Position numbers and translations under genes: made by a program. A stretch of DNA of 10,264 bases, from positions 1-10,264 of the forward strand of contig NZ_JAHAHT010000068.1 of NCBI RefSeq assembly GCF_018373095.1, given 5' to 3'. This document shows positions 6,234 to 10,264 of the stretch, one piece after another. The stretch's first letter is position 1. Each line of letters begins with the position of its first letter. The stretch comes from Haemophilus parahaemolyticus. Lineage in GTDB: Bacteria; Pseudomonadota; Gammaproteobacteria; Enterobacterales; Pasteurellaceae. The notes beneath the pieces are model-generated. The model was not told where the DNA came from, searched no databases, and saw only the letters and a list, made by a program, of their open reading frames with translations.

Positions 6234-6385
6234 CTATCAACGCCTATTAGCGAAAAATAAGATTTCTCAAAGCATGTCTCGAAAAGGTTATCAATGATTA
6301 TGTGCGGTACTATAATGAAGAACGAATCCAATTAAAATTAAAAGGACTGAGTCCGATACAATATCGAAAGCAATCGTTTAAATAA
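6226..6385 (+). pseudogene. Two orfB transposase scraps joined by deletion
   Basis: Frame 1 reads MPSYQRLLAKNKISQSMSRKG (6226-6288), the region just before the NxxDNAxxEsFF catalytic block of IS3-family OrfB. The sequence then jumps, at a shared GAAAAGGT, to frame 2, which reads EKVINDYVRYYNEERIQLKL and LKGLSPIQYRKQSFK to TAA at 6383-6385, the conserved OrfB C-terminus (YxxYYNxxRxQxxLxxxSPxxYR). The DNA between (with the catalytic glutamate) and most of the preceding catalytic domain are missing. Two separate deletions are therefore needed to make this element from a full copy. Confidence 0.8.
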
Positions 6386-6419
6386 CAGTCTAACTTTTTG
6401 GGGTTAGATCATTTTAAAT

Positions 6420-6448
6420 TTGCCGAAAACCTAGGAAGTTGTTATACT
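6420..6448 (+). promoter_or_regulatory. Sigma-70 promoter of the retron RNA
   Basis: TTGCCG (6420-6425) and TATACT (6443-6448) are separated by exactly 17 bases. Initiation about seven bases after the -10 box falls at 6454-6456, precisely at the start of the a1 repeat of the retron RNA. The -35 box lies 12 bases beyond the right end of the IS, so the promoter appears to belong to the retron and not to the element. No activator or repressor site was recognised. Confidence 0.8.
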
Positions 6449-6454
6449 AGGAAC

Positions 6455-6604
6455 ACCTTTTAGCGTATGTCTATGAAAGCTTAGCTTTAGTTCGGTGTTT
6501 AGCCGCAACGTATTTATATTGGGCATATAAGGGTTGCGAGACAAATGTCAAGCAACTCTGAATAAGTTGCTTGACATTTGTCTCGCTTCCATTAGTAAAA
6601 GGTT
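6455..6604 (+). ncRNA. Retron msr-msd RNA
   Basis: This is the template-primer RNA of the retron. Repeat a1 ACCTTTTA (6455-6462) pairs with a2 TAAAAGGT (6596-6603). The base right after a1 is G6463 in TTTTAGCG, the same context as the branching guanosine in known retrons (TTAGCG in Ec86), whose 2'-OH primes cDNA synthesis. The msr part has AAAGC/GCTTT (6476-6480/6484-6488) with a three-base loop, and a two-tier stem CGCAAC/GTTGCG (6504-6509/6533-6538) enclosing TTATAT/ATATAA with loop TGGGC. The msd carries a perfect 22-bp hairpin (6536-6586). cDNA should start opposite G6595 and run back over the hairpin; the 3' stop is not visible, but a length near 75-85 nt would fit type I-A relatives. 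Confidence 0.9.
6536..6586 (+). repeat. Perfect 22-bp msd hairpin of the retron
   Basis: Arms 6536-6557 and 6565-6586 are exact reverse complements with a seven-base loop CTGAATA. The arms start GCGAGACAAATG and end CATTTGTCTCGC. A perfectly paired stem this long in single-stranded msDNA is the element expected to be held by the RT-effector complex. The lowest three bases (GCG, 6536-6538) also close the preceding msr stem, so the two helices compete at their base. Confidence 0.95.
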
Positions 6605-6626
6605 AAGGGGCTAAGGCCCCTTTTTT
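6605..6626 (+). terminator. Intrinsic terminator between retron RNA and RT gene
   Basis: AAGGGGC (6605-6611), loop TAAG, GCCCCTT (6616-6622), then TTTT. The stem begins two bases after a2 and ends 22 bases before the RT start codon. It should release most transcripts as free msr-msd RNA and let a minority read into the protein genes, setting an excess of RNA over protein. The GC-rich stem is striking in an AT-rich island. Confidence 0.85.
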
Positions 6627-6647
6627 ATATACAATAGAGAGTATCTA

Positions 6648-7604
6648 GTGAAATCCAAACGGAAATTTGAGCTATTTTATAAATTACACGAAGGCGAAAG
6701 ATTTTCTTCTAAACTTAATGAGTTGATAGCTCTTACGCCTACAGCTCCTATATCTTATAAAGTTTATTCTATACCCAAGAAAAAAGGGGGGCGTAGGACA
6801 ATAGCTCACCCGACCAAAAAACTAAAAGAAATACAAAAAAAACTCTTAGAATTACTACAATTGCAAATTCATAAATCTGCCTATGCATATAGAAAAGGAA
6901 GGAATATTGCTCAAAACGCAGAAACTCATAAAGAAAATAAATTCCTATTAAAATTAGATTTTCATGATTTCTTTAACAGTATAAATAACATTATCTTCAC
7001 TAGGTATCTAGATAAAATAGGTATTCATTATAATGAGGATGACAAATGGTTAATTAATCATATTTTTTTCTGGAATCCTAATAAAAAAGACAATTCACAC
7101 AAAAAACTTATATTAAGCGTGGGGGCTCCAAGCTCACCTACAATATCGAATGCCGTCATGTATTTCTTTGATAAAGAAATAGAAGAATACTGCGAATCAA
7201 AATCAATGAAATATAGTAGATATGCTGATGATATATCAATTAGCGGGAATAATAAAAATGAATTAAAAACTATAATTCCAGTTATTCGAGAAAAACTTAA
7301 CGAGTTGTTTAATGGAAGAATTATATTAAACGAATTAAAAACAGTTATCATATCACCTGGCTATAATAAATTTATTACAGGCATTACACTTACTTCACAA
7401 GGGAGTATATCCATCGGTAGAAAACGTAAAAGATATATTTTTAGCCTAGTTTATAAGTATAAGATAAACGAGTTATCTAAAGATTTAATACCTCGTTTAA
7501 AAGGATTGCTAGTATTCTCTAAAAATATAGAACCTTCATTTATAGTTAGGTTAGAATTAAAATATGGTAAAGAAATTATCAGGAGAATTTTAGATGAAAA
7601 ATAA
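6648..7604 (+). CDS. Retron reverse transcriptase
   Basis: This enzyme copies the msd RNA into the 2'-branched msDNA and stays bound to it. The 318 residues carry, in order, the finger motif YSIPKKKGGRRTIAHP (40-55), AYRKGRNIAQNAETH (80-94) including the retron-specific NAxxH motif, LKLDFHDFF (101-109) with the first catalytic aspartate D104, SVGAPSSPTISN (157-168; most relatives have QGAPTSP), YSRYADDISISG (189-200) with D194-D195, and FITGITL (242-248), in the place of the VTG motif that reads the msr. The C-terminal basic stretch GRKRKRY (257-263) fits RNA binding. No fused domain is present. GTG 6648 is the only plausible start, with AGAGAG (6636-6641) upstream; the first internal ATG is far inside. 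Its last 11 bases overlap the ATPase gene. Confidence 0.95.
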   Translation: MKSKRKFELFYKLHEGERFSSKLNELIALTPTAPISYKVYSIPKKKGGRRTIAHPTKKLKEIQKKLLELLQLQIHKSAYAYRKGRNIAQNAETHKENKFLLKLDFHDFFNSINNIIFTRYLDKIGIHYNEDDKWLINHIFFWNPNKKDNSHKKLILSVGAPSSPTISNAVMYFFDKEIEEYCESKSMKYSRYADDISISGNNKNELKTIIPVIREKLNELFNGRIILNELKTVIISPGYNKFITGITLTSQGSISIGRKRKRYIFSLVYKYKINELSKDLIPRLKGLLVFSKNIEPSFIVRLELKYGKEIIRRILDEK

Positions 7605-9171
7605 AGACATTCTTGAACTATATAAAAATTGGGATGGAGAAACACTCCCTCCAGATGAACTAATGGAATTGGTTTCTCAAAATCCATTTAGTTTGCTTGA
7701 TGTTCAGATTGTTAATTACAAAGCATTTTCTGATAAAGTATCAGTTAAGTTTGAAGACAATAAAAAACCAATTTTATTTGTGGGCGTTAATGCTAGTGGT
7801 AAAACAACTATCGCTGATGCTATTGCTACATCATTAAGTAAAATTAATAGTGCTATTTATAATAAGAATACTGATTCAGGTGATGTAATAGAAGAAAGAG
7901 ATATAAACAAGAAAAATGATCCATATCAACCAGCTTTAATAGAGTTAAATTTAGGATATGCTAAAAATAAATTAACTGAAGTTATCGTTGCAAGATCACC
8001 TAATGGCTCTCCTAAGACAATTTCTAGCACGCTCATACAGGCGAAAAAATTAGGTACGCTATATAGCTATATACTAGCTAAAGATAATTTAGATTTACCT
8101 CTTTATTTATTTTATGGAGTAGAACGCTCATCGTTAAAAACTAAAGATAAATTTGATAAAGCAGATTTTATATCTAAAGTAGAAAGATTAAATGCGATAC
8201 CACAGAAACTAAAAAGCACATTAAATTTTAATGATTTTTTATTATGGTTTAAGTATTTAGATGATGCTAATAATCAAGATCTAGTAAATGCATTAGAAAG
8301 TGTTAAAAGTGAATTAGCTAATATAGAAGGGAAAGTTAATGAACTAGATTCATATGACAACGATATGTTAACTGGATTAAATGCAGCTAATGAATTGCTA
8401 AAAAAAATGAATTCAATAGCATCTATTTATTCTAAACTAGAAAACGTAAAAAATAATAATGAAGTAGACACAGAAAAAGGAAAACAATTACAGAAGATTA
8501 AAGAAATTATTATTACTTTTATTCCAAATATCATAGATATAAAAATAGATAGAAATCTTTCCTATCCATTTATAGTTAAAAAGCAAGATGGTTCACAATT
8601 TCCTTTGTCAGAATTGTCTCAAGGAGAAAAATCAATCATATCTTTAGTGGGAGATCTTGTTAGACGTATGCTTATCTTAAACCCACATAAAGAAAATCCT
8701 CTTGATACTCCAGCGATTGTTATTATTGATGAATTAGAACTTCACTTACATCCACAATGGCAAGAAGAAGTTATTTCTAAATTAGAACGTACCTTTAAAA
8801 ATACTAAATTTATTTTAACTACGCATACTCCAACTATTGTTAGTTCAATCATAAATGAAAATCTTTACCTTATTAAAGGTAATCAGATTATAGCAGGTAA
8901 ACATCTTGATTTTGGTACATATGGTGCTGAATACGCTAGTATCTATACACTCTTATATAATATAAATTCAAGATCAGATAATGAAATAAAAGAAAAATTA
9001 GAGCGGTATTTATATTTAGTAAATGAAAATCAATATACTTCTGAAGAAGCAATAATGCTTAAGAAGGAATTAGAAAAAAACTTTAAAGGTAATGAACCAT
9101 CTCTAGAAGAAGCTAAGTTAATTATCGAAAATAAAGAATGGGAAAAGTCTTTATATGAAGAAGGTCAATAA
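7594..9171 (+). CDS. ptuA: PtuA-like ATPase of the retron effector
   Basis: This is the AAA/ABC-type ATPase of a Septu-like effector pair. Its 525 residues show an N-terminal extension (1-35), Walker A VGVNASGKTT (63-72), a Q-loop-like region near 114-120, a long charged, helical middle section (about 190-310, coiled-coil-like around LESVKSELANIEGKVNEL), the ABC signature LSQGEKS (341-347), Walker B AIVIIDELELHLHP (374-387) with D379-E380, and the switch histidine in TTHTP (H411). No TOPRIM nuclease follows, so it is not an OLD protein; the nuclease is supplied by the next gene. The ATG overlaps the RT end by 11 bases and its own end overlaps the HNH gene by 17, which argues for coupled translation. 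By analogy with Retron-Eco7, it should bind RT-msDNA and the HNH partner. Confidence 0.92.
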   Translation: MKNKDILELYKNWDGETLPPDELMELVSQNPFSLLDVQIVNYKAFSDKVSVKFEDNKKPILFVGVNASGKTTIADAIATSLSKINSAIYNKNTDSGDVIEERDINKKNDPYQPALIELNLGYAKNKLTEVIVARSPNGSPKTISSTLIQAKKLGTLYSYILAKDNLDLPLYLFYGVERSSLKTKDKFDKADFISKVERLNAIPQKLKSTLNFNDFLLWFKYLDDANNQDLVNALESVKSELANIEGKVNELDSYDNDMLTGLNAANELLKKMNSIASIYSKLENVKNNNEVDTEKGKQLQKIKEIIITFIPNIIDIKIDRNLSYPFIVKKQDGSQFPLSELSQGEKSIISLVGDLVRRMLILNPHKENPLDTPAIVIIDELELHLHPQWQEEVISKLERTFKNTKFILTTHTPTIVSSIINENLYLIKGNQIIAGKHLDFGTYGAEYASIYTLLYNINSRSDNEIKEKLERYLYLVNENQYTSEEAIMLKKELEKNFKGNEPSLEEAKLIIENKEWEKSLYEEGQ

Positions 9172-9943
9172 GTCAAGCATACCAAATGTTTTACTAAATT
9201 ATAGAAGCACAAGTGAATCTTATACTTGGACAGCTTTCAGAGAAAATAAAGAATCTTATAAAAGAGTAAAAAAACAAATTTTTAAAGATCAAGGAGGGAT
9301 ATGTGCTTATTGTGAACAAGATTTTTCCTGTTCACAAGGAGATGATGACTATATAACTCAGATGATTGAACATTTCCATCCTAAAAGAGATATTGGTTCT
9401 AATAAGAATTGGGCTTTAGATTGGAATAACTTACTTGGTTGCTGTACAGGAGGAAAAGAATCTAATAAAATTATATTTCCTACTCCAGAAAATTTAAGTT
9501 GTGATCAATATAAAGAAATCGGATTATCTAAGATAAATAATGTCGAAGGTTATCTTATAAACCCAATTGATATGCCAGCATTTCCTTGTTTATTTAAAAT
9601 TAATCAAGTTACGGGACATATTTTAGCAAATGAAAAAATTTGTGAAAAAGTTAGTTTTAACATAAATAATTTTAAAACAACAGTAGAACTTGTTGACAAT
9701 ACTATAAAAGTGTTAAATTTGAATTGCATACGGTTATTACAGAAGAGAAAAGCCCACATTAAAAATTATAATAATCTCATTAATATAGCTAAGAAAAATG
9801 AAAACTCAGCTATTTTCCAAGAACTATGTAGCCGTTTCCTAGCAAAAAAGAATGATAAATACCATTCTTTCTTTACAACATACCGTATTTTATTGTCTTC
9901 TCATGCTGAAAATTATTTACAAACAAATAATTTTTCAGGATAA
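9155..9943 (+). CDS. ptuB: PtuB-like HNH nuclease of the retron effector
   Basis: This 262-residue protein has the zinc-finger HNH layout found in retron- and Septu-linked PtuB proteins (TIGR02646-like, from memory): GGICAYCEQ (47-55) with C50 and C53, IEHFHPKR (71-78) with the catalytic-region histidines H73 and H75, WALDWNNLLGCC (86-97) with N91/N92 and C96-C97. The later segment IDMPAFPCLFKIN (near 137-150) resembles the usual C-terminal continuation. Substrate cannot be read from sequence; the Eco7 pair has been reported to attack a host tRNA. It starts at ATG 9155, 17 bases before the ATPase gene ends, with GGGAAAAG about eight bases upstream. It is the last gene of the operon and is followed after 88 bases by a strong terminator. 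Confidence 0.9.
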   Translation: MKKVNKSSIPNVLLNYRSTSESYTWTAFRENKESYKRVKKQIFKDQGGICAYCEQDFSCSQGDDDYITQMIEHFHPKRDIGSNKNWALDWNNLLGCCTGGKESNKIIFPTPENLSCDQYKEIGLSKINNVEGYLINPIDMPAFPCLFKINQVTGHILANEKICEKVSFNINNFKTTVELVDNTIKVLNLNCIRLLQKRKAHIKNYNNLINIAKKNENSAIFQELCSRFLAKKNDKYHSFFTTYRILLSSHAENYLQTNNFSG

Positions 9944-10031
9944 AACTTAGAGTTAGTTAATAAAGATTGCTAATAATTATTCAGAAGCTTTGATTTTAAA
10001 AGGTATATAGGGCAAAATAGTTAGTAAAAAT
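9944..10031. other. Short AT-rich tail after the retron operon
   Basis: No coding frame or structure of note is seen between the HNH stop and the terminator. Confidence 0.5.
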
Positions 10032-10073
10032 GTGATTAAAGCCTTATACTACAAGGCTTTAATCACTCCTTTT
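10032..10073 (+). terminator. Strong terminator closing the retron operon
   Basis: GTGATTAAAGCCTT (10032-10045) is a perfect 14-base inverted match to AAGGCTTTAATCAC (10053-10066) around the loop ATACTAC, followed by TCCTTTT. The symmetry would work from either strand only if T-runs were present on both sides; upstream AAAAAT (10025-10031) gives a short one, so it may be bidirectional and shield the operon from reading into or out of the IS at 10147. Confidence 0.85.
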
Positions 10074-10146
10074 GGAATATGAACAAAAAATAGTCATTTT
10101 TGCCAAATTACAAAAATAAAGAAATATGGTACATAAAATAATGATC

Positions 10147-10264
10147 TGTACCCCAAAAGTTGGACTAAACAACCAACTCACTAAGGTGCAGATTTTTTAT
10201 GACTAAATATAATCAACTTTTCAAACAACAAGTCGTGAATTTCTATTTCGAACATCACGGAAAC
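10147..10264 (+). mobile_element. IS3-family element, copy 2 (cut by window end)
   Basis: The left terminal repeat TGTACCCCAAAAGTTGGACT starts at 10147. From 10160 to the window end it is nearly identical to copy 1 at 6012-6116, in the same orientation. Here the terminus is in the expected form, so this copy is closer to the intact element. Whether it is full-length cannot be told. Confidence 0.85.
10199..10264 (+). CDS. IS3-family transposase orfA, 5' part
   Basis: ATG 10199 opens MTKYNQLFKQQVVNFYFEHH and the frame is still open at the window edge after 22 codons. It corresponds to the orfA start of copy 1 at 6051, with two amino acid differences (F for V at residue 8, G for E at residue 21). 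It would encode the helix-turn-helix part of OrfA, which acts with OrfB, made by frameshifting, in this family. Confidence 0.8.
   Translation, partial: MTKYNQLFKQQVVNFYFEHHGN

Larger units (their letters stand above)
5998..6408 (+). mobile_element. Internally deleted IS3-family element, copy 1
   Basis: The right end, read as reverse complement (TCTAACCCCAAAAAGTTAGACT, first 20 bases at 6389-6408 region), matches the left end of the second copy at 10147 (TGTACCCCAAAAGTTGGACT), giving the terminal inverted repeat. The left end here is altered (TGCACCTTAGTGAGTTGGACT). Inside are the N-terminal part of orfA and two scraps of orfB. The element is 411 bp instead of about 1.2-1.3 kb, with the DDE core lost, so it cannot move itself, though its ends might be acted on in trans. 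Target duplications could not be defined. Confidence 0.8.

Noticed and set aside
6536..6586. 22-bp perfect hairpin as a transcription terminator or CRISPR-like repeat
   Set aside because: No T-tract follows, it occurs once, and its place between a1 and a2 in front of a retron RT explains it as the msd stem.
7594..9171. OLD-family nuclease or plain ABC transporter ATPase
   Set aside because: There is no TOPRIM domain or permease, and the adjoining HNH gene and retron RT fit PtuA far better.

Overview
The window looks like chromosome of a Haemophilus-type member of the Pasteurellaceae. The DNA is AT-rich, it carries five exact copies of the Haemophilus uptake core AAGTGCGGT (or its complement ACCGCACTT), it has an H. 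influenzae-like bioA-F-G-C-D operon, and it contains fragments that read like H. influenzae lolC and lolD. Species cannot be fixed from the sequence alone.

Bases 1-862 are a graveyard. They hold a frameshifted remnant of an IS3-family transposase (about 1-311), an AT-rich gene-free stretch, and the ruins of a small two-gene module (540-778) in which the first ten codons of one gene run into the 3' end of another. A Panacea-type antitoxin and its toxin partner are the best guess. At about 863 the sequence switches into the last ~60 codons of a LolC-type permease.

Bases 1070-5591 are a complete, tightly packed biotin operon: bioA, bioF, bioG, bioC, bioD. BioC and BioG make and release the pimeloyl-ACP precursor by methyl-ester disguise and hydrolysis; BioF, BioA and BioD turn it into dethiobiotin. 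bioB is not here. After bioD comes a frameshifted stub of only ~18 codons of lolD (5673-5725). In H. influenzae Rd, as I recall its annotation, the bio genes lie between lolC and lolDE. Here both neighbours are cut down to the ends that face bio, so the operon has been moved with scraps of its old flanks, or the flanks have been lost in place.

Bases 5726-6408 hold an unrecognised 41-codon ORF, a nested palindrome, and a 411-bp deletion derivative of an IS3-family element that has lost its catalytic core.

Bases 6409-10146 are the most interesting part: a complete retron defence operon of the type I-A (RT plus PtuA/PtuB, Septu-like) layout. A consensus-like promoter fires at the 5' end of an msr-msd RNA with a perfect 22-bp msd hairpin. 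An intrinsic terminator follows, then a retron reverse transcriptase (GTG start), an AAA/ABC-type ATPase (PtuA-like) and an HNH nuclease (PtuB-like) in overlapping frames, and a strong 14-bp terminator. By analogy with known systems, RT and msDNA would hold the ATPase-nuclease pair in check until phage interference releases it. A second copy of the IS begins at 10147 in the same orientation, so the retron sits between two IS ends like the cargo of a composite transposon. No uptake core was found in the retron cargo, which fits separate acquisition.
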